The notes: generated by a model not told the origin, from the sequence alone. 64,000 nucleotides of DNA from CAYHBO01 sp964354855 (GCA_964354855.1 CAYHBO010000002.1:1-64000), one strand, 5' to 3'. Counted from the first letter of the stretch, positions 17,054 to 25,648 are shown. Made by a program: numbers and translations.

Positions 17054-19186
17054 ATGCTTAAGATACTGAGGTATCATCGACTACTTATTGCGAAAACATT
17101 ACTTATTGTTATGGGATTAAATACTTTTAGTTCAGTAGTCGTTGCTGCAACCGCGGCGCCGGTTCCGTTTGAAGAACAAAAAGTACGTGGCGTTTATGAT
17201 GAGCTTGCGCTGTTACATTTACCATCACTTGCAAAACTTGATGTTCAAGAAAAACATGACATTGCTGAGCTCAATAAAAAGAACAAAGACTTAGCATCGC
17301 AAGAGCAAAAAACGTTTACGATTTTCAAAAAGAGCAAAGCACAAAAACTTAAGGATGTGCAGGATCAAGAGCTTAAATCTGTTGAGTCACTTCGTCTTAT
17401 TTACAACACATTTCAAGAGACCGATACGCAAGAGCTAAGTGCTTCAAGTACGTACCTACAAAAAAATGTGTGTAACGATCTTACGTTGTTTTATGGCGAT
17501 AAAGTTGATCCGATGCATCATCTTTTTTCCTTCTTGGACAACACTGAAACGATTTCGGGTAAAATTGAGCTACAAAAAATGCTCTATGAACCAACCAGCG
17601 ACATTAATGAGTTGGTAAGACGGCAAAATGTAGTTAAAGAATTGTTGAGTAACGAACAGCTATTTAATGACCTTGCTGCAAAAGTTCAAGTTATTAAAGA
17701 TGTTGAAAAACAGGTGTTATGGTTCTGTCGTCAACAGGATGAACCCATTGCTGAGTACTACGATATTCCTTATATCCAAAGCGGGTTTCTTAAAGGGTAT
17801 AATGATAGTGAAGCAGGTCTTGAATTAGTTAATCGTCAACGTACGGTATTAAGTCCTGCATATTTTGTAGCGTCGCCGTTTATTTCACATATGCTTTTTT
17901 GGTACATTCAATCTAAATTTTTTGGTGACAAAAGAACTTATACGGAGTTTTTTAAAGATACATGTAAGTTGGTAAAAACGATCGCTAAAGAGACGTTTAT
18001 GGGAGAACATTCTCATAAAATTCCTGCTGGAGTAAGAGTAGCTGTTTTTGCCGCTGCATCGTTAGGATTGTATGGATACTACAAAGGAGTTTCTACAGCC
18101 GTTGAGACCGCAGGTATCAATAATAAAATTACCAATCAAATCCAAGAAAAATTAATTTCAACCGCAACGTTAACAAAGACCATCAATGATCTTGGTAATA
18201 TTGTTTTTAAGAATGACATACTTAAGCAAGGGCTTAGTTCTGTTGGGAAACTTCAAGGTGCGTTTACCGGAGTTTCAAAAAAAGCAAAACTAAGCGAGCT
18301 ACTTCAAAATTTTTCAACCTCGACATTTACCGGAGAAGCAGGCTTTTTTAGCATGCGTGGAAAAGTATTAAACTCATACAACTTGATGCAAAAAGAATCA
18401 TCAAATGTTATTGATTTAATGAAGTTTGGTGGGCAAATTGATGCGTATCTTTCCATCACTAAGTTGTACAAAAAACTTGCAGCTAATTCAAATGCGCAGT
18501 ACTGCTTTGTGGACTATGTATCAGCCTCTGCACCAGCAATAAATTTAGTTGATTTCTGGCATCCGATGCTTGATCCAAACAACGTGGTAAAAAACAGTGC
18601 TTCATTGAGCGGGCAAGATGGTATGGCACAAAATATGATTGTGACCGGTCCAAATGCTGGTGGTAAATCTACTGCACTTAAAGGGATTACCATTGCGGTA
18701 GTGCTTGCACAAACCATTGGTATCGCTCCTGCTTCTCAAATGAGCTTAACCCCATTTGCATTGATTAACACTTACTTGAACGTGACTGATACTATTGGTC
18801 GTGAATCATTGTTCCAAGCGGAATTGAATCGTGCTAAAAAGTTAATTAACAGTATCGCAGGGCTTAATGCGAATCAGTTTAGTTTTGTTATTTTAGATGA
18901 GATTTTCACCGGAACCAATCCTGAAGAAGGAAAAGAAGGTTCTCGTCAAGTGATTAACTTGCTTAATCGACAAAAAAATAATATTGCGATTATTGCTACG
19001 CATTATCATGATCTTACCGATTTAGAAACATTAACTAAAGGACACATTAAGAACTATAAAGTTTCCATTGCTCGTGAGAATGGTTTAATCAAGTATCTTT
19101 ACAAGCTTGAGCCAGGAATCAGTGATCAGAAGATTGCTCTTGAGCTAGTAGGGCAGGCGTTGTCAGGATACAACACCGCACTCTAA
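17054..19186 (+). CDS. Exported or membrane-anchored MutS-like ATPase
   Basis: A 710-residue protein. The N-terminus has a signal peptide or anchor (LIAKTLLIVMGLNTFSSVVVAA), then a charged coiled region, the MutS core-like stretch FLDNTETISGKIELQKMLYEP, a hydrophobic segment (VRVAVFAAASLGLYGYY, residues about 325-342), and a C-terminal MutS domain V ATPase: Walker A GPNAGGKST (about 531-539), RESLFQAEL, Walker B FVILDEIFTGTNPEEG, and the THYHDL switch. The N-terminal mismatch-recognition domain and its Phe-x-Glu motif are not seen, so it is not a mismatch repair MutS. It resembles MutS-related membrane ATPases of unknown role. AAGGAG precedes the start; a weak TTGACC box lies at 16976. Confidence 0.8.
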   Translation: MLKILRYHRLLIAKTLLIVMGLNTFSSVVVAATAAPVPFEEQKVRGVYDELALLHLPSLAKLDVQEKHDIAELNKKNKDLASQEQKTFTIFKKSKAQKLKDVQDQELKSVESLRLIYNTFQETDTQELSASSTYLQKNVCNDLTLFYGDKVDPMHHLFSFLDNTETISGKIELQKMLYEPTSDINELVRRQNVVKELLSNEQLFNDLAAKVQVIKDVEKQVLWFCRQQDEPIAEYYDIPYIQSGFLKGYNDSEAGLELVNRQRTVLSPAYFVASPFISHMLFWYIQSKFFGDKRTYTEFFKDTCKLVKTIAKETFMGEHSHKIPAGVRVAVFAAASLGLYGYYKGVSTAVETAGINNKITNQIQEKLISTATLTKTINDLGNIVFKNDILKQGLSSVGKLQGAFTGVSKKAKLSELLQNFSTSTFTGEAGFFSMRGKVLNSYNLMQKESSNVIDLMKFGGQIDAYLSITKLYKKLAANSNAQYCFVDYVSASAPAINLVDFWHPMLDPNNVVKNSASLSGQDGMAQNMIVTGPNAGGKSTALKGITIAVVLAQTIGIAPASQMSLTPFALINTYLNVTDTIGRESLFQAELNRAKKLINSIAGLNANQFSFVILDEIFTGTNPEEGKEGSRQVINLLNRQKNNIAIIATHYHDLTDLETLTKGHIKNYKVSIARENGLIKYLYKLEPGISDQKIALELVGQALSGYNTAL

Positions 19187-19213
19187 GCAAGATAAATATA
19201 CTAATTTAATAGG

Positions 19214-19250
19214 GTCCCTAGATGTAAAAATCTTGGGACTTTTATTTTTG
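19214..19250 (+). terminator. Probable terminator after the MutS-like gene
   Basis: GTCCCTAGA pairs with TCTTGGGAC (one mismatch) around an 8-nt loop, followed by TTTTATTTTT. It lies about 30 nt after the stop. Confidence 0.65.
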
Positions 19251-19330
19251 GTTTATTGGATTCATACGTCATCCCAGCGAAGGTTTATAGGCGTCAGCTT
19301 AAGGAAAAATAAGCTATAAACTGCTTAGAC

Positions 19331-19465
19331 ACGTCATCCTCGCGAACGCGGGGATCCAGGCCTTACTTGCTTTTACTAATTTTCTAAAAATTTTTTTAAA
19401 AAAAGAAGGATAAAAATTTTAAAAAAGAAAGAAGACCTGGATCCCCGCATTCGCGAGGATGACGT
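19331..19465. repeat. Intergenic inverted repeat, family C
   Basis: ACGTCATCCTCGCGAACGCG... at 19331-19364 is the reverse complement, with few mismatches, of 19435-19465. The centre is a 70-bp purine/pyrimidine-rich A/T stretch. A half copy (ACGTCATCCCAGCGAAGG) lies at 19267. The same arms and a similar A/T centre recur at 57504-57610. The surrounding 415-bp gap (19187-19601) holds only this element and two terminators. Confidence 0.8.
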
Positions 19466-19545
19466 ATGGATTTACTTTTTAACAAAATTCTTAAGGATAA
19501 TTTCTTAATTTGACGTCTATGAGTGAAGATTGATATGACGTGATG

Positions 19546-19575
19546 TGAAAAATGCCGGGCATGAAACCCGGCATT
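19546..19575 (-). terminator. Terminator for the 122-aa membrane protein gene
   Basis: AATGCCGGG (19551-19559) pairs perfectly with CCCGGCATT (19567-19575) around a 7-nt loop. On the minus strand it is followed by a run of T. It is 27 nt past the stop of the gene at 19602-19970. Confidence 0.8.
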
Positions 19576-19601
19576 AATAATTTTATAATTAAAGTAAAAC
19601 A

Positions 19602-19970
19602 TCAATTTTTAATATCTTGAATCAGTTCAATTGGTGCTTCAACAGCAGGAATAACGTAGCAGTGATAAAGTATTAGATAAGTAAGAATAGCTGTGGTGGC
19701 TCCTGCGACAATACCACTTGCGGTAACTTTTGAAATTTCGCCATCGACGAATAAACTTACGTTGCCTCTTGTAGGAATAAAATTATCGTGATCATAGCGA
19801 TGGTAAGGAGATGTGTGTGATTCTTTAACTATCATTTTTGTAATGATGCCAGCGGTAGTTCCGGTAATCAGGGCGATGCCTACGGCAGTAGTTTTGGTAA
19901 GAGGAGAAATTTGTGTGAACATTGAGAGTGTTATGATCAAAGAGAATGTAGAGAGCTTTTTATGTGTCAT
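19602..19970 (-). CDS. Small membrane protein, RING-less paralogue of neighbour
   Basis: A 122-residue protein: an N-terminal signal-type segment (MTHKKLSTFSLIITLSMF), a Gly/Thr/Ala-rich helix (TTAVGIALITGTTAGIITKM), a polar loop rich in His/Asp, and another helix (ASGIVAGATTAILTYLILYH). It aligns with the upstream 172-residue protein (M-x-HKKLS start, AVGxxLxxG helix, LxYxIxYHxxV helix), but ends about 20 residues after the last helix where the neighbour continues into a zinc-finger region. The role is unknown; it is probably co-localised with its paralogue in the inner membrane. Confidence 0.6.
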   Translation of the reverse strand: MTHKKLSTFSLIITLSMFTQISPLTKTTAVGIALITGTTAGIITKMIVKESHTSPYHRYDHDNFIPTRGNVSLFVDGEISKVTASGIVAGATTAILTYLILYHCYVIPAVEAPIELIQDIKN

Positions 19971-20004
19971 GAGTCGCGTGTCCGGTTATGAATAATGAGA
20001 ACAG

Positions 20005-20037
20005 AAAAAAGGCCCAGGAAATATCGAGGGCCTTTTT
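20005..20037 (-). terminator. Terminator between the two small membrane protein genes
   Basis: AAAAAAGGCCC (20005-20015) and GGGCCTTTTT (20028-20037) form a stem around a 12-nt loop. A/T tracts on both sides make it usable in either direction. It follows the RING-like gene by about 25 nt. Confidence 0.75.
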
Positions 20038-20062
20038 ATTGGTAGCTTTATGTGCGTGTGTT

Positions 20063-20581
20063 TTAGATGATGATTAACGGGTCATTGTGTACATAAACCG
20101 TTTGTGCAACGTTAAACATGTTGTATACATTTGCACCACAAGTTGGGCAACGATCGCCGTTTCGTTTCATGAAGTTTGACAAGCAAGTTTTTCTGAAGCG
20201 GTGACCACAGTTTACTTTTACTTCTGTGTCGAATGAGTGGCTCCAGCTGTTGATACGATCATGACAAAGGCTACAGGTTCCATCATTAACGAATGAGTGA
20301 TAAGCAATTTGATAGGCGAGTAATCCGCTTAGTGGTCCGAGTGTGAGAGCGACTATCCAGTTTAATGGAACATGTCCGTGGTGAATTGAAGCTCCGGCCC
20401 AGTGACGATGTACAGTTGTTGTTGGAATGTCATGATCTGGGACTAAGATGGCTGCAAGAGCAGTAGCTACGAGTCCAACCCCGAGCCCTACGCCAACGGC
20501 ACCTGATTTATCAAGAGATGATACTTGTGTTGTCGAAAAAGCTGCTACAAAAAGTAGCGCAGATAATTTTTTGTGGATCAT
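20063..20581 (-). CDS. Membrane protein with C-terminal RING-like zinc finger
   Basis: A 172-residue protein: signal-type segment (LSALLFVAAFSTTQVSSL), a Gly-rich helix (GAVGVGLGVGLVATALAAILV), a His-rich loop, a second helix (WIVALTLGPLSGLLAYQIAYH), then a cysteine/histidine finger: CSLC, then 17 residues, CGH, then RFRKTC, then CPTC. Spacing fits the eukaryotic RING finger (C-x2-C, C-x-H, C, C-x2-C), used by E3 ubiquitin ligases. The fifth ligand position, normally Cys or His, is Arg here (codon AGA), so one zinc site may be incomplete. A bacterium has no ubiquitin, so a host-directed role is conceivable; this is inference. A shorter paralogue lies next to it. Confidence 0.7.
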   Translation of the reverse strand: MIHKKLSALLFVAAFSTTQVSSLDKSGAVGVGLGVGLVATALAAILVPDHDIPTTTVHRHWAGASIHHGHVPLNWIVALTLGPLSGLLAYQIAYHSFVNDGTCSLCHDRINSWSHSFDTEVKVNCGHRFRKTCLSNFMKRNGDRCPTCGANVYNMFNVAQTVYVHNDPLIII

Positions 20582-20917
20582 AAGAAATAGTACCTAGGTA
20601 TAGGGATTAAACGAAATATTGTTAAAACGCACAAACCAAGATTAGAGGGACCATTTTTATTGTCAAGATTTTGACTTGAGGGCCATTAAATTGGTTTTCT
20701 TGGTGAAATAGTTAATGTAGATATTATTAATTACAATTCAGTTTGAATTTTTAAATTCAATAAAGTAAGATATTTTTATCGTTGTTTTAACTATTTTTGA
20801 AAATGTCATTTTTTATGCAAAAAATAGTTAGATAGCGTTTGATTTTTTAAATCGGATCATATACCATAGATTTACACGCTATATGATTGATAATTATTTA
20901 ATCGTACTTTTATTGAT

Positions 20918-20967
20918 AACCTCCATTTCCCCTGTTCGGGCGTTCTGCCTGGATGGGGGTTTTTTTT
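20918..20967 (+). terminator. Terminator-like hairpin just before truA
   Basis: AACCTCCAT (20918-20926) pairs with ATGGGGGTT (20953-20961; one G-T pair) around a 26-nt region that can form a smaller GGGC/GCCT hairpin, followed by eight T. It points toward truA, yet the only gene upstream is transcribed away from it. So it either ends an unannotated RNA made from 20582-20917 or acts as an attenuator in the truA leader. The 407-bp gap 20582-20988 is otherwise AT-rich with no gene. Confidence 0.6.
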
Positions 20968-20988
20968 AATCCTTCAGGCAACAAAAAG

Positions 20989-21744
20989 ATGCAAAAATTT
21001 AAGATTATTATTGCTTATGATGGGACCGATTTTTCCGGTTGGGCCGCTCAACCAGGCAAGGTAACCGTTGCATCTACGCTTGAGAAGAGCTTTTTTAAAA
21101 TTTTTAATCAAGAAATTACAATTCTAGGGGCTTCCCGAACTGATACCGGTGTTCATGCATTAGAGCAAGTGGCACAATTCCATGCCGAACTTACCGCTTT
21201 AGAGGAAGTAATCAGGAAAGCTTGGAATGATCTTTTGCCCTCAAGTGTTCATATAAGAAAGCTTGAACGGGTTGATAATTCTTTTAATCCGTGTCGTCGA
21301 GTGAGGCAAAAGACTTATTACTACGTTCTCTTTCTTCAAAAACCGTTGCCGTTCGTTGCGCGGTTTGGATGGCATTATCGCTTTATTCACTTTGTTGATT
21401 TTGATAAATTTTATGCGTGCTTGCAACGTTATGTTGGAGAGCATGATTTTGCGTCGTTTTGCAAGGTTGAAGATGAGAAGAAGTCGACAATCAGGCGTAT
21501 TGATGAAATTACGGTAAAAAAACTTGAGCATTGGTCGGCTTTACTGATTAGCATTAAAGGTAAGTCATTCTTACATTTTCAGATACGAAGAATGATCGGA
21601 TATGCGTTAGATGTTGCACGACGAAAAGATTTGACGATAGACTATCTTCAGGCAGTTATAGATAGCAAGAACCCTCAACAAACGTTATTGAAGGCTGATG
21701 GGAAGGGTTTGTGTTTAAGAAAGGTGATATATTATGATGACTGA
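20989..21744 (+). CDS. truA: tRNA pseudouridine(38-40) synthase
   Basis: Makes pseudouridine at positions 38-40 of the tRNA anticodon arm. Family segments are IIIAYDGTDFSGWAAQP, the catalytic Asp in GASRTDTGVHALEQVAQF, NSFNPCRRVRQKTYYYVL, FASFCK, and HFQIRRMIGYALDVARRKD. The frame opens at 20953 inside the terminator-like hairpin, but the ATG at 20989 gives the normal N-terminus (MQKFKIIIAYDG), so 251 residues are taken. The end overlaps cdsA by 11 nt, which indicates one operon. Confidence 0.94.
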   Translation: MQKFKIIIAYDGTDFSGWAAQPGKVTVASTLEKSFFKIFNQEITILGASRTDTGVHALEQVAQFHAELTALEEVIRKAWNDLLPSSVHIRKLERVDNSFNPCRRVRQKTYYYVLFLQKPLPFVARFGWHYRFIHFVDFDKFYACLQRYVGEHDFASFCKVEDEKKSTIRRIDEITVKKLEHWSALLISIKGKSFLHFQIRRMIGYALDVARRKDLTIDYLQAVIDSKNPQQTLLKADGKGLCLRKVIYYDD

Positions 21745-22411
21745 GTTGATTACGAGAACGATATCCGCGGTTGTTTTATTGGGTTGTTTTTTTTGGGCAT
21801 ACCTTCACTCAACGTTGTTATTTTCGTTATTATTGTTAGCGGCATTGTTTATTATTACGGTGTTTGAATGGTCAAAATTGATTGATATCACTCGTAAGTT
21901 TAGATTTATCGTTATTTGTTTGTTATACCCGATTTTTCCCATGCTCAGTCTTATTTTGTTAAATCGTTGCTATCGTTCAGTAGATATGTTGCTGCCTCTT
22001 TATCCATTCCTTATTTCTTGGGTCTATGACACCATGGGATATTTTGTTGGAAAAGCGATTGGATATCATAAAATTTGTCCAACAATCAGTCCAGGGAAAA
22101 CTTGGGAAGGGTTGATGGGAAGTTTAATCGGTGTGTTTTTAGCTAACGTGTTTTTCTTACAACAAATTACCATTGAGCCGTTTTATGATCTAACCAAACG
22201 TTTTTCTACTATACTTATTTTTTCTGTACTCATTACGCTTACTGCTTTTGCAGGGGGTATGATGATTTCTTACTTAAAACGATCAAAAGGGCTTAAAGAT
22301 ACTGGATCATTACTTCCAGGGCATGGTGGATTACTTGATCGCTTTGATTCTATCTTGTTTGTAGGATTGTTGGTTTGGGTGACTATGTTGGTAAATGCGC
22401 TTTTACGTTAA
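21734..22411 (+). CDS. cdsA: Phosphatidate cytidylyltransferase
   Basis: Forms CDP-diacylglycerol from CTP and phosphatidic acid, the entry to phospholipid synthesis. A 225-residue polytopic membrane protein with about seven hydrophobic helices and the CDP-DAG synthase signature SYLKRSKGLKDTGSLLPGHG followed by GLLDRFDS, which holds the metal-binding aspartates. Its start overlaps truA, and its end overlaps the following glycosyltransferase frame by 17 nt. Confidence 0.93.
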   Translation: MMTELITRTISAVVLLGCFFWAYLHSTLLFSLLLLAALFIITVFEWSKLIDITRKFRFIVICLLYPIFPMLSLILLNRCYRSVDMLLPLYPFLISWVYDTMGYFVGKAIGYHKICPTISPGKTWEGLMGSLIGVFLANVFFLQQITIEPFYDLTKRFSTILIFSVLITLTAFAGGMMISYLKRSKGLKDTGSLLPGHGGLLDRFDSILFVGLLVWVTMLVNALLR

Positions 22412-23792
22412 ACGTAGATTGAATTTTATGATTGGGTATCAAGATTCCCATAAAAAGTATTACTTAACCGGTTTATTTTTTATCTCGCTGCTCCTGCGTC
22501 TTATTTTCTTTCAGCTATTTCTAGTAGATAACCCGTGTAGGCTTATGTATGATGCGGCTCATTATCATGGGCCGGCGGTGAGCTTAGCACAGGGGAAAGG
22601 TTTTACGGTTGCAGAAAAACCATACTTTTATCGGCTTCCTGGATATCCCCTGTTTCTTGCTGGATGCTATAAACTTTTTGGCTTTGATATAAATCGAGCG
22701 CTTATGATACAATTAGTTCTTGCCGCGCTTATTCCATTACTTATCTTTTTTTTAGTCCAGGTTATGTTTCCATATCTATTATGGGTTGCTTGGTTGGCTG
22801 CTGGTTGTGCTGCGGTACACCCTGGGTTGCTGATTTTTTCCGGCTTGGTGATGACCGAGACGTTATTTTTATTATTATTTTTACTTTTTTTATGCTTATT
22901 TTTTTTCGCTTTTAAGCAGCGTAATTGTTATTGGCTATTGATGCTTGCTGGGATTGTGTTAGGTATGGCGACATTGATGCGTCCCGTTGGGCAGTATGTT
23001 TTATTGCTATCTAGTGGCATGTTGCTGGTGAGTAGATGGTCTTGGGGGGATAAAGCCAAGAAAATATTGAGTTTATCAAGTGGCTGGTTCGTGATTATAG
23101 CCCCCTGGTTATTACGCAACTATCTGTTAACCGGGTATGTTTTTTTTCATACGTTAGCTGGCCCACATTTTATGAATCATGCTGCGGTGCGGTTGGTTAT
23201 GCAGCGGCAGGGGCTTAGTTGGCAAGAGGCGCGTGAGCAGGTTTATGGGCAACTTAAAGATCTGGTAATGCAAGAAGAACAAATAAAAAATCGGTCGTTG
23301 ATTGAAATAGAAGAAAGCAGGTTAGCTGAAAATCTTTCAGTTACTTACATGCGAGAAAATCCTGGAAGAGTCCTAAAAAATGCTATAGAAAATATGTTAA
23401 AAACAATGTTCTCGCTTTACTCGTCTGAGCTTTTGGTTATGGATGCTCATGGCGCTTTGCCTGGGTATGATCAAACTCGAACATGGTGGGAGATGTTGAA
23501 ACGGTTTCTAGTTCCCCAGGTAAACAATAAAAAAATTATCATGGTTATTTACGTGGAAATTATCTTATTTCTGTTCTTGCTACTAGGTTTTTTAGGGTTT
23601 TTTATACGATTAATTTTTTATAAAAAAAGCCATCCAGAAGGATGGCTTGGTATACTTTTTATGGCTCTTTTTGTTGGGCTCTCGCTCTCTTGTGGTTTTG
23701 CACGACTAAGATTTCCAGGAGAACCTTTTCTTCTTATTTTTGCGAGTATTTTTTGGATTGATTACTTTAAGACTATGAGATCATTGCTTTGA
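22395..23792 (+). CDS. GT-C family membrane glycosyltransferase (ArnT/PMT-like)
   Basis: A 465-residue polytopic protein of the GT39/PMT-like type, which uses polyprenyl-phosphate sugars at the outer face of the inner membrane. After the first helix (LTGLFFISLLLRLIFFQLFL) come the acidic loop motif MYDAAHYH, where GT-C enzymes carry the catalytic Asp, and YRLPGYPLFLAGCYKLFG. Ten or so helices follow. It is a clear paralogue of the proteins at 56158-57549 and 57539-59053 (shared RLPGYP-FLAGCY, RPVG, LLTGY-FFHTL-GPHF blocks). An ATG at 22428 is an alternative start that avoids the overlap with cdsA. Acceptor and sugar are unknown. Confidence 0.78.
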   Translation: MRFYVKRRLNFMIGYQDSHKKYYLTGLFFISLLLRLIFFQLFLVDNPCRLMYDAAHYHGPAVSLAQGKGFTVAEKPYFYRLPGYPLFLAGCYKLFGFDINRALMIQLVLAALIPLLIFFLVQVMFPYLLWVAWLAAGCAAVHPGLLIFSGLVMTETLFLLLFLLFLCLFFFAFKQRNCYWLLMLAGIVLGMATLMRPVGQYVLLLSSGMLLVSRWSWGDKAKKILSLSSGWFVIIAPWLLRNYLLTGYVFFHTLAGPHFMNHAAVRLVMQRQGLSWQEAREQVYGQLKDLVMQEEQIKNRSLIEIEESRLAENLSVTYMRENPGRVLKNAIENMLKTMFSLYSSELLVMDAHGALPGYDQTRTWWEMLKRFLVPQVNNKKIIMVIYVEIILFLFLLLGFLGFFIRLIFYKKSHPEGWLGILFMALFVGLSLSCGFARLRFPGEPFLLIFASIFWIDYFKTMRSLL

Positions 23793-24187
23793 TTTGACTC
23801 GTCTTGAGCCGTTTCGTTTTGACCGTCTTCTATCTCTTCAAGTATTTCTTCTTCCTCTTCTTCTGTTTCGACTATGTCGCTTTCTTCCGGAGTATTTAGT
23901 TCAACTGATATAACGTATGAATCTTGTTCTGTAGCTGTGTTCATTTCGTTTTCTAGAATCAGAGCTACTAACTCAGTCATAGATATAGTAGTAATGGGGC
24001 GTGTATAAGAAGAAGTTGAAATAGACTTGGTTGTAGGGGTTGTCGTAAATGTTTTTTCAATTACGGTTTCTGTCGTAGCGGTTGAGGTTACCGTTCTCTC
24101 TGTGTAGGAGTATGAATGTTCTGCGGGGGTAGGAGTCATGCTGCTTAATGCTAGGTATGCGCTTGCTATAAAAAGAGGGGAACTCAT
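23762..24187 (-). CDS. Secreted Thr-rich, acidic low-complexity protein
   Basis: A 141-residue protein starting at ATG 24187, which has AAGGA just upstream (the frame opens at 24235 without such a site). A hydrophobic start (SSPLFIASAYLALSS) is followed by a Thr/Ser-rich region (residues about 20-70) and a Glu-rich tail with a run of six Glu. Low complexity and an export-like start suggest a surface or secreted linker-type protein. It overlaps the 3' end of the convergent glycosyltransferase gene by 31 nt. No family is recognised. Confidence 0.5.
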   Translation of the reverse strand: MSSPLFIASAYLALSSMTPTPAEHSYSYTERTVTSTATTETVIEKTFTTTPTTKSISTSSYTRPITTISMTELVALILENEMNTATEQDSYVISVELNTPEESDIVETEEEEEEILEEIEDGQNETAQDESNQSNDLIVLK

Positions 24188-24304
24188 AATGATCCTTGCT
24201 GATTTTGGTTGATTTATTAAAGATTTTATGTGCAAACAATGTGCACAATTATGCTATATGATTGCAGGCAAAAATCAAATTTATCTTTGATGAAGAGTCT
24301 GTTT

Positions 24305-24337
24305 ATGAGTGGCTATAAAAACTTTATAACCACTCAT
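24305..24337 (-). terminator. Inverted repeat, probable terminator
   Basis: ATGAGTGG...TATAAA at 24305 pairs with TTTATA...CCACTCAT ending at 24337, a stem of about 14 bp with one mismatch and a tiny loop. It sits 12 nt past the stop of the secreted ankyrin-like gene. Confidence 0.55.
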
Positions 24338-24349
24338 AATGGTATTGAT

Positions 24350-25648
24350 TTAGTTGTAGCTGTTGGTTGAGAATGAGTTATCAAATTCTTTGCTTGTTAA
24401 AATAACTTCTCCACCCCAGCGGATTTCTGGATGGTCCAATTGATTCTCTGTACAATAACTCGCAAATTTTTTTGCCTCTGCGCTACCTTCTTTAAAGGCT
24501 TTTACCATATCTCGAATAAATTCAGCTTTTTTATTTGGTTGGAGTTTTTTGAATAATTTAGTTGCTTCTTTTGGAACGTCTTCTCGGCGAGTTCCCACGT
24601 TAGCAGTTTTAGTTAAGAGCGCTAGTCCGTGGTTAATCATATCTTTTCCTCGTAAAAGTCCCTGACTTTCTGCTTTCATAAAGAATGATGTTTCGTTGAG
24701 TTTGCCACAGAGAATATGTCTACGATTTGCTGGTAAGAGTTCTTGAAGATCGCCATGGGGAATTTTTTCAGGGTTAGGGTTTTTTAGAGCTTTAGGGTCA
24801 CTATGATCTTGCGTTCTCACGTCAATCCCAAATTGTGAATACTTTTCTGATCCATCTGCATCAAAATGAGTTGAGAGTCTTGGATATCCCCAAGGATTTG
24901 TTCCCCCTGTTTTTCCAGCCTTACAGTCTTCATTATCTTTAGACATTTTTGATTTTACTTTAGGGTTATACTTGCGAACATAGCTGAATAAGTAATCAAA
25001 TACAGGCATATATTGTTTTCCATGGATAATAAAAGTTCCACTGGTAAACGTTTGTTTTTTTTCAACTGCTTTTGAGTAGAAATACCAATACAAGCTGACG
25101 ATATTTTCGATAGATTCTTCTTGGGTTTCTAGATTTACATCAACTCTTTTTCCAGACGCTAACTCATTGAATAATTTTTCTCCGTCTTCTAGATATTTCT
25201 TAGCTCTTGTAACTAATGTATAATGGAGCTTAAAGGCTTCAGCCTTTAGATCATTGCGCAGGAATGAAAGAGTTTTATTGTGTTTAATAATAACTTCCAA
25301 TTTTGTTCTGGCTTTATCAATTTGCTCGTGATCAAATGTTTCAAGTTTTCCGTCAAGATGATCAAGAAGGTATCCCATATTTTCATCAGAAATAGGTTCC
25401 TTTGATTCGTCTAATAAAACTTTGATGCGTTTAGGGTGCCTTGAATCAACAGTCTTCATAAATGCTGTGACTCCGTCAGCATTTGGAATATTGACATCTG
25501 CACCTTCAGCAAGTAATTTTTTGAAATTTTCTTGCTGTGATCGCCAATTGCCGGATGATTCAAGCAGATCTTCTGTTGCCTTATTTGGTTTTGTTATATG
25601 AGTGTATAATAAAAAAGCGTAGACAAGTAATCCTATGCTTTGTTTCAT
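24350..25648 (-). CDS. Secreted protein with N-terminal ankyrin-like repeat
   Basis: A 432-residue protein with a signal-type N-terminus (MKQSIGLLVYAFLLYTHI) behind a strong AAAGGAG site. Residues about 40-80 (NFKKLLAEGADVNIPNADG, then TAFMKTVDS...RIKVLLDE) form one to two ankyrin units. The rest has no motif I know; it is helical up to residue 200, then a region rich in Gly, His and Asp (TNPWGYPRLSTHFDADGSEK, PANRRHILCGKLNETSFFM). The combination of export signal, ankyrin and unknown C-terminal domain suggests a host-interaction protein, which is inference only. Confidence 0.65.
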   Translation of the reverse strand: MKQSIGLLVYAFLLYTHITKPNKATEDLLESSGNWRSQQENFKKLLAEGADVNIPNADGVTAFMKTVDSRHPKRIKVLLDESKEPISDENMGYLLDHLDGKLETFDHEQIDKARTKLEVIIKHNKTLSFLRNDLKAEAFKLHYTLVTRAKKYLEDGEKLFNELASGKRVDVNLETQEESIENIVSLYWYFYSKAVEKKQTFTSGTFIIHGKQYMPVFDYLFSYVRKYNPKVKSKMSKDNEDCKAGKTGGTNPWGYPRLSTHFDADGSEKYSQFGIDVRTQDHSDPKALKNPNPEKIPHGDLQELLPANRRHILCGKLNETSFFMKAESQGLLRGKDMINHGLALLTKTANVGTRREDVPKEATKLFKKLQPNKKAEFIRDMVKAFKEGSAEAKKFASYCTENQLDHPEIRWGGEVILTSKEFDNSFSTNSYN

